DNA of 42,852 nt from Acidobacteriota bacterium (GTDB lineage: Bacteria; Acidobacteriota; Vicinamibacteria; Fen-336), in NCBI GenBank assembly GCA_011526565.1, contig WYBL01000134.1:1-42852 (forward strand). The letters run 5' to 3'. The notes below the pieces were generated by a model. The model was not told where the DNA came from. It saw nothing but the letters and a program-made list of their open reading frames with translations, and searched no databases. The translations under genes were made by a program, and so were the position numbers. Below, piece by piece: positions 32,556 through 42,738 of this stretch. Positions within the stretch are counted from its first letter, which is position 1; the number at the start of each line of letters is the position of its first letter.

Positions 32556-34610
32556 CTAGTCCGGGAACAGGAACGAGCGGGGCCGCTGGCGCAGCCGGGC
32601 GCTGAGCGCCTCCAGCAGCGCGTGGCGCTGGGGAGCCTCGACGCCGCGGGCGCGGATCGCCAGCCCCAGCGCCAGCGCGAAGCTGACGCCGAGGTTCAGC
32701 ACGCCCGCGCTGACCAGGCCCGCCGCGGCCATCCAGAACGGGGCCTGCGACAGCGCGCCCCAGCCCTGGCAGGCGACGGCGGCGGCGACCTGCCCGGTCG
32801 AGAGCGTGACGTGGCGCACGTCGGCCGGGACGCCGAGGAACTTGAGCAGCTCGGGGGTCAGCCCCAGCAGTACGCCGAGGGCGACATTGCCGGCGAGGCC
32901 CGAGCCGTGGTGCTCGAGGAAGGCGGCCAGGCGCGCGGGGAAGCGCTGGCCGAACACGAAGCGCAGCCGCCGGCTGCGGGCGAGTCCCGGCGCCACGCCG
33001 CGGAACACGAGCCAGTTGTCGAACCAGCCGGCGGCCAGGCTCGACAGCCACAGCAGCACCCCGGTGAAGGCCGCGAACAGCGGGGTCGGGCCCAAGATCG
33101 AGTGCGACAAGAGCGTGTAGGCGGCCTTGTCGGCGGACAGCGGGGGGGCGCCGAAGGCGACCTGCCACAGCAGCGCCACCAGCGCGACGCCGGGCACGAC
33201 CAGCGCCACGTTGCCGAAGATCGAGGCCACCTGCGAGCGCAGCAGGTGCACGATCTCGTCGACCAGCGCCTCGAGGCCCTCGCGGGTCTCCGCCTTGTGC
33301 ATGCGCGCGGCCAGCGCGGGCCCCGTCATCGCCGGCTGCTTGGTGGCGAGCGTCAGGTGGGCGAGCTGCATCACGCTGAAGCTCGCCGCGTAGTTGGCCG
33401 ACAGCAGCAGGCCCTGCACGAAAGGCGCGGCCCCGGCCGCCATCGCCAGGAACTTGCCGTAGACGGTGGCGACGGTCAGCACGCCGCCGCCGCCGGCGGC
33501 GGTCAGGATCTCGCGGTAGTCCTCGCGGGTCCGGGCGATGTAGTGCTCGCCGGTCTCGGCCGAGCGGTCGACGACCTTCTTCGCCAGCAGCCGGGTGTTG
33601 GTCTCGAACAGCGCGCGGAGCTGGCGGCGGGCCAGCGTGTCGCGCACGAGGCGGGCCAGGAAGGCCGCCGCGAACGCGGCGCTGGCGTCGCCCGTGAGCA
33701 TCGCGGACAGCGTGCGGGCGCGGCGGATCTGGGCGTCCATCCGCTCCAGCAGGTACACGATGCGGACGCTGACGCCGTACTCGTCGAGGTGGGCGTTGGC
33801 GCGCTCCAGGGCCCGGGCGCAGGCGTCGAGCCGTTCGTGGAACGCGGCCGCGGCCGTCGCGGTTGCGCCCTGGTCGCCGCCGCGAGCGGCGGCGACCAGC
33901 TCCTCGACGGCCCGCGTCAGCCCGAAGAACGGCAGCTCGCGGAACGATCCGGCGCCGATCCGGCGCCGGATCGCTGACTGCAGGCCCGTCGCGCGCAGCT
34001 CGCTCGCCAGCAGCAGCAGCGCGTCGGGCACGTCGTCGGCCACCGGGTTCCACGGGGCCGCTTCCGCCTCGTCCCCTTCCCCGTGGCGGAACAGCTCCGC
34101 GATGCGGCCCAGCGTCTCGTCGTCCAGCGACTCCAGCCAGTCGGCGTGGCGCTCCTCGGGGAACAGCGCGAGCAGGGCGGTGCCGAGCTCGGCGCGGAAC
34201 GGATCGGCGGGCAGTAGCCGCACCGCGATCCGCTCCAGCGCCTCGGCCAGGAACGAGGCCTCGCGCGGCAGGCCCGTCTCGCAGAACAGCTCGAGCGCGT
34301 CGAGGTCGCGCACGGTCGAGCGCAGCGTCGTGGCGACGGCGCGCTTCCACTCCGGATTGCGGTCGAGCACCTGCAGCGCGAAGCGCAGCCGGGTGGTGGC
34401 GGGATGGCGGCGCTCGGCGTCTTCGCCGACCGCGGGCGCCCCGGGGCGTAGCACCCAGCCGAGCAGCGCGACCAGCCACTGCAGCCGGTCGCCGTAGGCT
34501 GCCTTCGCGGGGGCGTGCGCGAGCAGTGCGTCGAGCGCACCGACGTCCAGCGGCCGGAACAACCGGCGCACGGTCGACACGTGTCGCGTCAGCGACTCGC
34601 GCAAGGGCAT
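32556..34610 (-). CDS. Gcr-type polytopic membrane protein ('SpecificRecomb' family)
   Basis: The 684-residue product has a soluble N-terminal half (about 1-330: DALLAHAPAKAAYGDRLQWL, ALQVLDRNPEWKRAV, LFCETGLPREASFLAE) and a C-terminal half with several hydrophobic segments (ANYAASFSVMQLAHL, IFGNVALVVPGVALVALL, LFAAFTGVLLWLSSLAAGWF, LAGNVALGVLLGLTPELLKF). That matches the PF10136 family, named after a reported gonococcal recombinase (Gcr). The family has no recognisable recombinase active site, so I treat the recombinase label as doubtful. It is 82 bp downstream of qNor, separated by a hairpin. Confidence 0.8.
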   Translation of the reverse strand: MPLRESLTRHVSTVRRLFRPLDVGALDALLAHAPAKAAYGDRLQWLVALLGWVLRPGAPAVGEDAERRHPATTRLRFALQVLDRNPEWKRAVATTLRSTVRDLDALELFCETGLPREASFLAEALERIAVRLLPADPFRAELGTALLALFPEERHADWLESLDDETLGRIAELFRHGEGDEAEAAPWNPVADDVPDALLLLASELRATGLQSAIRRRIGAGSFRELPFFGLTRAVEELVAAARGGDQGATATAAAAFHERLDACARALERANAHLDEYGVSVRIVYLLERMDAQIRRARTLSAMLTGDASAAFAAAFLARLVRDTLARRQLRALFETNTRLLAKKVVDRSAETGEHYIARTREDYREILTAAGGGGVLTVATVYGKFLAMAAGAAPFVQGLLLSANYAASFSVMQLAHLTLATKQPAMTGPALAARMHKAETREGLEALVDEIVHLLRSQVASIFGNVALVVPGVALVALLWQVAFGAPPLSADKAAYTLLSHSILGPTPLFAAFTGVLLWLSSLAAGWFDNWLVFRGVAPGLARSRRLRFVFGQRFPARLAAFLEHHGSGLAGNVALGVLLGLTPELLKFLGVPADVRHVTLSTGQVAAAVACQGWGALSQAPFWMAAAGLVSAGVLNLGVSFALALGLAIRARGVEAPQRHALLEALSARLRQRPRSFLFPD

Positions 34611-34642
34611 GGGGAGCGGATGATAGCGCCCCGAAAATGCGG

Positions 34643-34672
34643 CGAGGCCGGCCCCGGCTGGGACCGGCCTCG
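34643..34672. terminator. Terminator-like hairpin after qNor
   Basis: CGAGGCCGG (34643-34651) and CCGGCCTCG (34664-34672) form a 9-bp stem. It lies 20 nt past the leftward qNor stop (34692) and before the Gcr-like start (34610), so it probably ends the RIC-qNor transcript. Confidence 0.7.
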
Positions 34673-34691
34673 TTCACGACGAAGGGTGCGA

Positions 34692-36989
34692 TCAGGCCGC
34701 CGGGGCGGGCACCACGCTTCCGCGCGGCTCCGGGGAGGCGACCGGCTCGTAGCTCCAGCCGGTCCACAGGCCGAGCATGAACCAGGCGAAGCAGGCGACG
34801 CCGCCGAGGAAGACCGTGTCGCCGACGAGGCGCAGCCAGCGCGCCACTTCCATGATCGGGAGCTGGAGGAACTCGGCGCTGCGCGCGTACCAGAGGCCGG
34901 TCTCGACCGAGGCCCAGGTCTGGGCCAGGCCGATCGGCAGCAGGCTCAGCACGATCATCAGGCCGAGGCCCACGTTCATGCCCCAGAAGCCCCAGGCGAG
35001 GTAGCGCTCGCGCCAGGCGACGAAGCCGCTGAGGCGGCGGGCGACGACCAGGACCAGGCCCAGCGAGAGCAGGCCGTAGACGCCGAACAGCGCGGCGTGG
35101 GCGTGGACGGGCGTGGTGTTCAGGCCCTGCATGTAGTAGAGCGCGATCGGCGGGTTGATCAGGAAGCCGAACAGTCCGGCGCCGACCAGGTTCCAGAAGG
35201 CGACGCCGACGAAGAAGCGCACCGGCCAGCGGTAGCGGACCATCCACGGCGCAGCCTGCTGCAGGCGGCTGGTACGCCACGCCTCCCAGCCGACCAGCAC
35301 CAGCGGGACGACCTCGAGCGCGCTGAACGTCGCGCCGACGGCCAGGATCGCGGTCGGGGTGCCGCTCCAGTACAGGTGGTGGAAGGTGCCGGGGATGCCG
35401 GCGAACAGGTAGAGCGTCGAGGAGACGATCACCGCGCGGCCGGCCGTGCGCTCCTCGATCAGGCCGAGGCGGACGAACAGCAGCGAGATGGCGGCGGTGG
35501 CGAACACCTCGAAGAAGCCCTCGACCCAGAGGTGGACGATCCACCAGCGCCAGTACTCCATCACCGACATGTGGGTGCGGGCGCCGAAGAAGAAGCCGGC
35601 GCCGTAGATCAGGCCGATCGCGGCGGAGGCGCCGGTGAACATCAGCACCAGCGAGCGCGAGCCGTCCTTGCGCTGCAGCGCGGGCCACAGCGCGCGCAGC
35701 ATCAGCACCAGCCACAGCAGCAGGCCGACCCACAGCGCGACCTGCCAGCCGCGGCCGAGGTCGACGTACTCGTAGCCCTGGTGGCCGAGCCAGAAGGAGA
35801 GGCCGAGCGGCAGCACCTGGTGGATCGCGAGGTACTGGCCGACGAACGAGCCGCCGACGACGACCAGCAGCGCGCCGAACAGGACGTTGACGCCGAGGCG
35901 CTGGAACTTCGGCTCGCGGCCGCCGACGATCGGGGCCACGAACAGGCCCGCGGCCAGGAACGCGGTGGCGATCCAGAACATGCCGGCCTGGATGTGCCAG
36001 GTGCGGGTCAGCGAGTAGGGCAGCCACTCGCCGAGCGGGAGGCCGTAGAAGCCCTGGCCCTCGACCGTGTAGTGGGCGGTGATCACGCCGAGGATCACCT
36101 GCACGACCAGCAGCAGCACGACGGTGCCGACGTACTTGGCGACGGCCTTCATCGACGCGGTTGGTGCGATCTCTCCGAACGGGTCGCGGGCCGGTGGCTC
36201 CGGATCCTTCTCCTCCTCGGGCCGGAACGCCTTCCACCACACGAGGGCGCCGATCGCGGCCAGCAGCAGGAACACGCTGACCAGCGACCACAGCACGTTG
36301 GCGCCGGAGGGCCGGTTGTCGACCAGCGGCTCGTGCGGCCAGTTGTTGGTGTAGGTCACCTTCGAGTCCGGCCGCTGCGTGGAGGCGGCCCACGAGGTCC
36401 AGAAGAAGAAGTCGACGAGCGCCGCGCGGCGCTTCGCGTCGGGGACCGTGACCTCCTTCATCGCGTAGTCCTCGCGGAGCTGCTGGAGCTCCGGCGCGCC
36501 GCCGAACAGCGCGTCGAAGTGGGCGGCCGTGCGCGCGATCGCCTCGGCCCGCTCGGCCGAGATCGTCACGGTGCCGGTCGCCGGGTCGTACGTGTTGGTG
36601 CGCATCTCGATGACCAGGCGCTGCTTCAGCGCGCCCTGCGCGCCCGCGTCGAGGTCGTCGAAGCGGCGGCCGTGCTCGCGCACGGCCCAGACGTCGAGCA
36701 GGGCGACGGCCTCGCGGTGCAGCCAGTCGGCGGTCCAGTCGGGGGCCTGGTACGCGCCGTGGCCCCAGATCGAGCCGAGCTGCTGTCCGCCCGTCGACTG
36801 CCACGACTCCTGGCCGGTCAGGATGTCGTCCTCGGTGGCGAGCACGGTGCCGTCGGCGACCACGATCGCCTTCGGGATCGGGGGCGCCTGGCGGTAGACC
36901 TCGCGGCCGTAGAAGCCGAGCACGAAGAAGGCGATCGAGATCGCCGCGAAGAACGTGATCCAGTACTTGTTGTCTCTCAGGGCGTTCAT
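34692..36989 (-). CDS. norZ: Quinol-dependent nitric oxide reductase (qNor)
   Basis: The 765-residue product is a fused NorC-NorB-type reductase. Residues 10-28 are the first span. Residues 30-230 are a periplasmic domain that replaces cytochrome c, with no CxxCH, so quinol is the donor. The catalytic part then has about 12 spans. Metal ligands are visible: H332 (TWHIQAG, heme b), H486 and E490 (VHLWVEG), H537 and H538 (GTFHHLY, Fe-B) and H629/H631 (PVHAHAA, heme). It reduces 2 NO to N2O in the inner membrane. It is 23 bp downstream of RIC; GGAG precedes the ATG. The role may be detoxification more than respiration, given the partners. Confidence 0.93.
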   Translation of the reverse strand: MNALRDNKYWITFFAAISIAFFVLGFYGREVYRQAPPIPKAIVVADGTVLATEDDILTGQESWQSTGGQQLGSIWGHGAYQAPDWTADWLHREAVALLDVWAVREHGRRFDDLDAGAQGALKQRLVIEMRTNTYDPATGTVTISAERAEAIARTAAHFDALFGGAPELQQLREDYAMKEVTVPDAKRRAALVDFFFWTSWAASTQRPDSKVTYTNNWPHEPLVDNRPSGANVLWSLVSVFLLLAAIGALVWWKAFRPEEEKDPEPPARDPFGEIAPTASMKAVAKYVGTVVLLLVVQVILGVITAHYTVEGQGFYGLPLGEWLPYSLTRTWHIQAGMFWIATAFLAAGLFVAPIVGGREPKFQRLGVNVLFGALLVVVGGSFVGQYLAIHQVLPLGLSFWLGHQGYEYVDLGRGWQVALWVGLLLWLVLMLRALWPALQRKDGSRSLVLMFTGASAAIGLIYGAGFFFGARTHMSVMEYWRWWIVHLWVEGFFEVFATAAISLLFVRLGLIEERTAGRAVIVSSTLYLFAGIPGTFHHLYWSGTPTAILAVGATFSALEVVPLVLVGWEAWRTSRLQQAAPWMVRYRWPVRFFVGVAFWNLVGAGLFGFLINPPIALYYMQGLNTTPVHAHAALFGVYGLLSLGLVLVVARRLSGFVAWRERYLAWGFWGMNVGLGLMIVLSLLPIGLAQTWASVETGLWYARSAEFLQLPIMEVARWLRLVGDTVFLGGVACFAWFMLGLWTGWSYEPVASPEPRGSVVPAPAA

Positions 36990-37012
36990 GGGGATGACTC
37001 CGGGAAAGGCCG

Positions 37013-37711
37013 TCAGTTCTCGAGCTCGGCCAGCGCGCGCTTGAACAGCACGTTGTTCTCGAGGTGGATGTGCTCCATCAGCTCGGCCTCGAAGGCGTCG
37101 AGCCGGCCGTACAGCGCGCGCCAGGTGGTGCAGGCCTCGGGCGGCGGCACCAGGTTGGTGGTCAGCTCGCGGGTGCGGCGCAGGTTCTCCGCGTGGTCGT
37201 CGTGCTCGCCCTCCATGACCCGGATCGGGCCGCCCGCGATGCGGCCGCGGCCCGCGGCCAGCATCGGGAACAGCACCTGCTCCTCCTTGGCCAGGTGGTC
37301 GAGCACCGCGGCGTGGATCGCGGAGACGTGGTCGGCGAGGCCGCGCGGGCAGCTCGCCTTCTCGGCGTGCACGGCCTCGACCTTCTTCGCCATCGCCTCG
37401 AGCTGCGGCAGCTCCTCGCGCAGCCGGCGGTGGTAGAAGCCGACGAGGTGGTCGATCAGCTCGGGCAGCGGCGCGCGGTCCCAGCGGCGGTGGTCGGCGG
37501 CGGCCGGGGTCTCGGCCTCGATCGCCTGCAGGATCGCGGACGCGTCGAGGCCGCGCTCGGCGCAGGCCTCCTGCAGCGGACGGCGGCCGGTGCAGCAGTA
37601 GTCGAGGCCGTTCTGGTGGAACACGCGCGAGGCCGCGGGGTGGGCGACGGCGAGCTCGGCGAGGGTGGTCTGCGGGTTCAGCGGGGCGGCGGGATGAGGT
37701 GTGGTGGCCAT
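37013..37711 (-). CDS. Iron-sulfur cluster repair di-iron protein (RIC/ScdA/YtfE)
   Basis: The 232-residue product has the N-terminal ScdA_N domain (TTLAELAVAHPAASRVFHQN, then GLDYCCTGRRPLQEAC with the Cys pair) and a hemerythrin-like di-iron domain (LIDHLVGFYHRRLREELPQL, LDHLAKEEQVLFPML, MEGEHDDHAENLRRTREL, LMEHIHLENNVLF). It repairs NO-damaged FeS clusters in the cytoplasm. GGAGGAG lies 8 nt before ATG 37711. It is first in the operon with qNor and lies 55 nt behind a sigma-54 promoter element. Confidence 0.93.
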   Translation of the reverse strand: MATTPHPAAPLNPQTTLAELAVAHPAASRVFHQNGLDYCCTGRRPLQEACAERGLDASAILQAIEAETPAAADHRRWDRAPLPELIDHLVGFYHRRLREELPQLEAMAKKVEAVHAEKASCPRGLADHVSAIHAAVLDHLAKEEQVLFPMLAAGRGRIAGGPIRVMEGEHDDHAENLRRTRELTTNLVPPPEACTTWRALYGRLDAFEAELMEHIHLENNVLFKRALAELEN

Positions 37712-37765
37712 CGGTCTTTCTCCTCCTGACGGCCAGCGCGTCGGCGGCCGATGCCCTCTCCTTAG

Positions 37766-37781
37766 GCAACCTTCGAGCCAG
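37766..37781 (-). promoter_or_regulatory. Sigma-54 (-24/-12) promoter for the RIC-qNor operon
   Basis: On the minus strand the sequence reads CTGGCTCGAAGGTTGC. The sigma-54 consensus is YTGGCACG-N4-TTGCW: TGGC, CG at the correct place and TTGC with the right 4-nt spacing all match; only A becomes T in the -24 block, and the final W is C. The expected transcript start is near 37754, leaving a leader of about 40 nt before the RIC ATG. It requires an activator, and NorR is encoded divergently next to it. Confidence 0.8.
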
Positions 37782-37806
37782 CAGAGTGCTCCTTATGGAT
37801 CAACGA

Positions 37807-37856
37807 GTTGCAGGGTGTGTTATGGTGAACGCAACGAAAAGGGGTTGTCATGGACA
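37807..37856. promoter_or_regulatory. Candidate NorR enhancer sites
   Basis: Upstream of the sigma-54 promoter are two inverted repeats: GTTGC (37807-37811) with GCAAC (37831-37835), and TGTC-ATG-GACA (37846-37856). Activators of sigma-54 promoters bind inverted repeats 60-150 bp upstream, as these lie. They do not match the published E. coli GT-N7-AC NorR core exactly, so the assignment rests on position. Confidence 0.4.
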
Positions 37857-37868
37857 TATCGGTGATGT

Positions 37869-37879
<11 letters not shown>
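37850..37879 (+). CDS. Possible 9-residue leader frame overlapping the norR start
   Basis: ATG 37850 has a good AAGGGG about 6 nt upstream and encodes MDISVMCGQ, stopping at 37879 inside norR. The norR GTG start (37869) lies within it in another frame and has no own ribosome-binding site; upstream in the norR frame there is a stop at 37863. This layout suggests translational coupling through the leader frame. It could also be accidental. Confidence 0.35.
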
Positions 37880-39475
<1,596 letters not shown>

Positions 39476-39479
<4 letters not shown>

Positions 39480-41230
39480 CGGGAGGTCGCGAGCGGGCGC
39501 GCCGTGCGCAACCGCGCCGGCGGCGCGAGCGGCGCGCGATCCGCCGTCTGAAGGCGCAGCTCCACGGCCGTCACCGGTTCCAGCGGCAGCAGGCGCAGCA
39601 GCGCGCCCCCCGCTGGCGCGGGCGGAGCCAGCCGTTCGCTGGCGATCTCCACCGGCGCGTAGCGGGAACCGTCGCGCGAGGCGAAGAGCCGCAGGCGCGG
39701 CGGGCGCTCGCCGGGGGCCACCTCCCACTCCAGCGCCGCCACTGTGGCCGGCGCGGGCAGGCGCACTTCGAGCCCGCCCGCGGCGGGCTCGGCGACGTCC
39801 CAGCGCGGACCGCCAGGCGCTTCGTTTCCGGGCCGGACGTCGGTCCACTCGTAGGCCAGCGCCGGCGGCACGACCGGCGCCAGCAGCACCAGCTCGGGAC
39901 CCTGGCCCGCCGTGTTGCGGGTGGGCCGGAAGCGCCGGACCTCCCGCAGCGAGGGCGGCGCCTCCCCGAGCTGGCTCGCGATCACCACGGAGACGTCGTG
40001 CTCGCGGGCCAGCCGCCGCGTCCACGGGTCGAACCCACGCACCCGGGTCAGCGACACGCCGGGCGGCGCGCCGAGCTCGCGGGCGGTGGTGAGGGCGCGG
40101 CCGCCGGACCAGGCGGCCAGCGCGTCCTTCGCCTGGTCGCGCGGCGAGGGCTGCAGGTACGACCGCACGTCGAGCGCGCTCTGGCTCGCGGGCCACGCCA
40201 GCGCGATCAGACCGGCGGCGACGGTCAGCGGCGCCCGTCCTCTTCCGAGGCGCTCGATGCCGATCGCCGCGAGGACCGCGAGCGCCCCGGTGAGCGGGAC
40301 GAGGAAGCGGTCGTAGCGGACCTCGGCGGTGGCGAACACCGCCAGCACCACGATCGGCAGCGCGACGAGCGGAGCGAAGCGGCGCGGGCGTCGTCGCGCG
40401 GCCCACGCGCCCGCCACGCAGAGCAGCAGCCACGGCACGCCCAGCGTCTCGCCCAGGCGCACGCCGTAGGCGCCCAGGTTCTCCACGTAGCCCGGCGCCT
40501 CCGTGCGCCCCTCGTAGTGGTAGCGCATCTGGGTGCCGGCTCCCGACAGCGCCTCCTCGAGGTGCAGCAACGTGTACGGCGAGCAGGCGACGAACACGAG
40601 CGCCGCGACGGCGCCGAAGCGCACGAAGTCCGCGGGCCTCGGCCTGCGGCGCAGCAGCAGGCCGAGGGCCAGCGGCGCCGCCAGCAGCGGCCCGGAGAAC
40701 TTGATCGCGCTGGCCACCCCCAGCGCGGCTCCCGCTGCGCTCGCCCTTCGCGCGCGGCGCAGCGGCCAGACGAGCGCCAGCAGCCCGAGCAGGAAGGCCA
40801 CCTCCAGCACGACGTCCGTGCGGATCATGTGCGCCTGCTCGACGTCGAGCGGCGAGACCGCCTTCAGCAGCGCTGCCGCGCGGCCGACCGTCGTGCCGGC
40901 CAGGACGCGCCCGAGGGCGTAGACCAGGCCGACCGCGGCGACGCCGAACGCCGCCACCGTGATCCGGCCCGCCCATGTCGAGGTGAAACCGGCCTCGCCG
41001 CCAGCCAGCCACTGGCCGGGCAGCAGCAGGTACAGGAACAGCCCCGGGTACTCGTAGAAGCGATGGTCGAGGTCGCCGTTGGCGAGCATGGCCGCGACCG
41101 CCTCGACGAACGACTGCTCGTCGCCGAGTGGTCGGTGACCGGAGCCCCAGCCGAGCCCCGTGAAGCGCAGCCCGGCCGCCACGGCGAGGGCCACCAGCAG
41201 CCACAGGTCGGGTCGGCGACGGGCGCTCAT
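39476..41230 (-). CDS. GT39-like membrane glycosyltransferase
   Basis: The 584-residue product has an ArnT/PMT-type N-terminal part with about 10 hydrophobic spans. The first loop contains the conserved acidic motif ([18 protein letters not shown], then [17 protein letters not shown]). The domain continues to about residue 380. The last 180 residues are a soluble periplasmic domain ([37 protein letters not shown]) of beta type. It likely transfers a sugar from a polyprenyl-phosphate donor to a cell-surface acceptor. Donor and acceptor cannot be inferred. Confidence 0.8.
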
Positions 41231-41285
41231 GGGCCCGGAACGATACCGGAATCGGACGACCGCGGCGCCCTGTGTCGCGCGGGGC

Positions 41286-41507
41286 CTAGCGGGCGACCCC
41301 GGCTGGCCGCTCGCTCGCGCGCACGACCCGCACCGCGCCGGGCTTCACCTTGCGGAAGCCGCGGGTGATCCAGGCCCCGCAGTTCCACGGGCACGGCCCC
41401 TGGTAGGCGCCGACGCCGAGAAAGCGCGGCGCGCCCACGCCGACGGCCACGATGTCGCCGCCGCACTTGACGCAGCGCCAGCGGCCCAGCTCCGCCTCAT
41501 CGCTCAA
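41286..41507 (-). CDS. Small zinc-ribbon protein, 73 aa
   Basis: TTG 41507 has GGAGG 6 nt upstream and overlaps the end of the omega-like gene by 11 bp. The product shows [11 protein letters not shown] and [14 protein letters not shown], that is, a CxxC and a CxxxC pair, which could bind zinc. The C-terminus is basic. Family not recognised; coupling to rpoZ suggests it is a small accessory to transcription, but this is inference. Confidence 0.6.
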   Translation of the reverse strand: MSDEAELGRWRCVKCGGDIVAVGVGAPRFLGVGAYQGPCPWNCGAWITRGFRKVKPGAVRVVRASERPAGVAR

Positions 41508-41694
41508 GGTCGACCTCCGGGCGTTCCCACGCGACGTGCCCGCCACGCACCTCGGCGGCGGCCACCGCGAGGTCCTTGCGGCCGCGACGCTCGACGCGCG
41601 CCGCCGCGCCGTCCCGCAACTGCCGCGCGCGGAGGATGATCAGGGTGACCCGGTGGAAGCGGGTCTCGGCGGCGTCGCCGACGCTCCAGCTCAA
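41497..41694 (-). CDS. rpoZ: RNA polymerase omega subunit-like protein
   Basis: The 65-residue product carries the core omega motif: TRFHRVTLIILRARQLRDGA, then ARVERRGRKDLAVAAAEVRG and HVAWERPE. This matches the SRF...RARQL...ARP...VAL.EV order of bacterial omega proteins, including the AW..P ending seen in short acidobacterial forms. The TTG start at 41694 gives the usual length; a longer reading frame upstream (to 41892) looks unlike protein. There is no clear ribosome-binding site, so the start is uncertain. It folds and stabilises beta-prime. Confidence 0.7.
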   Translation of the reverse strand: MSWSVGDAAETRFHRVTLIILRARQLRDGAAARVERRGRKDLAVAAAEVRGGHVAWERPEVDLER

Positions 41695-41917
41695 GACCGG
41701 GCTCGTGAGGCGGACGAGGAGGACGGGGATACGCGAGGCGGACGCCGCATGGGAATCTCCCTGACGGGACCGGCGCGGGAAGCGGTTCACGGGTCGACCG
41801 GACGCAGCCCGGAGCCAGGATCGGCAGGGGGAGGCGAGAGCCCGCGCGGGCTCGACGACTCCACGGTAGCCCCTTTCGGCCCCCGGGGCCACTCGTCGCC
41901 GCTATGCTCCCGAGCCA

Positions 41918-42733
41918 ATGACCTTGCCCGCCCCGCCCGCCGCGCCGCGCCCGTTCCTCAAGTGGGCGGGGGGGAAGCAGGCGCTCGCCGCGCAGCTCGT
42001 CGAGACCTTTCCGCGCGAGTTCGAGCGCTACTTCGAGCCGTTCCTCGGCGGCGGCAGCGTGCTGCTCGCGTTGCGCCCGCCGCGCGCCGTGGCCGCCGAC
42101 CGCAACGCGTGGTTGATCGACGCCTGGGAGCAGATCCGCGACGCGCCCGACGCCGTGCTCGACGAGCTGGTGCCGCTGCCCAACACCCGCGAGGACTTCC
42201 TGCGCCTGCGCGGGCAGGACCCTTGGGCGCTACCTCCCGCGCGCCGCGCCGCGCTCTTCGTCTATCTCAACAAGACGGCCTTCCGCGGCCTGTTCCGCGT
42301 CAACCGCGCGGGCCGCTTCAACACGCCGTGGGGGGCCTACGCCCGCCGCTACGCCGACCCCGCGAACCTGCGCGCGCTGTCGCTCGCGCTGCGCCCGGTC
42401 CTGTTCCGCCGCGGCGACTTCGAGGCGGGGCTCGCGGGCATCACGGAGCGCGACTTCGCCTACCTCGATCCGCCCTACTGGCCGCAGGGCGGCCACGCCG
42501 ATTTCGCACGCTACACGAGCGAGCCGTTCCGGGCCGAGGATCACGAGCGGCTGGCGGCCTTCGCCCGCGCCCTCGACGCCCGTGGCGTGCGCTTCGCCCT
42601 CACCAACTCGGACACCGACGCGGTGCGCGCGCTCTACCGCGGCTTCGAGCAGACGCGGATCGCCGCCCGCCGCGAGATCAACCTCTCCGCGTCGCGCCGC
42701 GGGATCGAGGAACTGCTGATCCGGAACTACTAG
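41918..42733 (+). CDS. D12-class N6-adenine DNA methyltransferase (Dam-like)
   Basis: The 271-residue product has FLKWAGGKQALAAQLVETFP (SAM-binding FxGxK-type motif), YFEPFLGGGSVLLAL, LFVYLNKTAFRGLFRVNRAG, FAYLDPPYWP (catalytic DPPY near residue 188) and FALTNSDTDAV. This is the order of alpha-class Dam/DpnM enzymes. No restriction endonuclease gene is visible within the window, but the neighbouring DNA to the right is truncated. It may be an orphan regulator or the methylase half of a restriction system. Confidence 0.88.
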   Translation: MTLPAPPAAPRPFLKWAGGKQALAAQLVETFPREFERYFEPFLGGGSVLLALRPPRAVAADRNAWLIDAWEQIRDAPDAVLDELVPLPNTREDFLRLRGQDPWALPPARRAALFVYLNKTAFRGLFRVNRAGRFNTPWGAYARRYADPANLRALSLALRPVLFRRGDFEAGLAGITERDFAYLDPPYWPQGGHADFARYTSEPFRAEDHERLAAFARALDARGVRFALTNSDTDAVRALYRGFEQTRIAARREINLSASRRGIEELLIRNY

Positions 42734-42738
42734 GAAGC

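Noticed and set aside
32556..34610. A true site-specific recombinase
   Set aside because: The Gcr-type family name suggests this, but I see transmembrane segments and no tyrosine or serine recombinase motifs.
41695..41892. Longer N-terminus of the omega-like protein from 41892
   Set aside because: The upstream residues are Arg/Ser-rich and unlike omega proteins; the 65-residue form matches the usual length.
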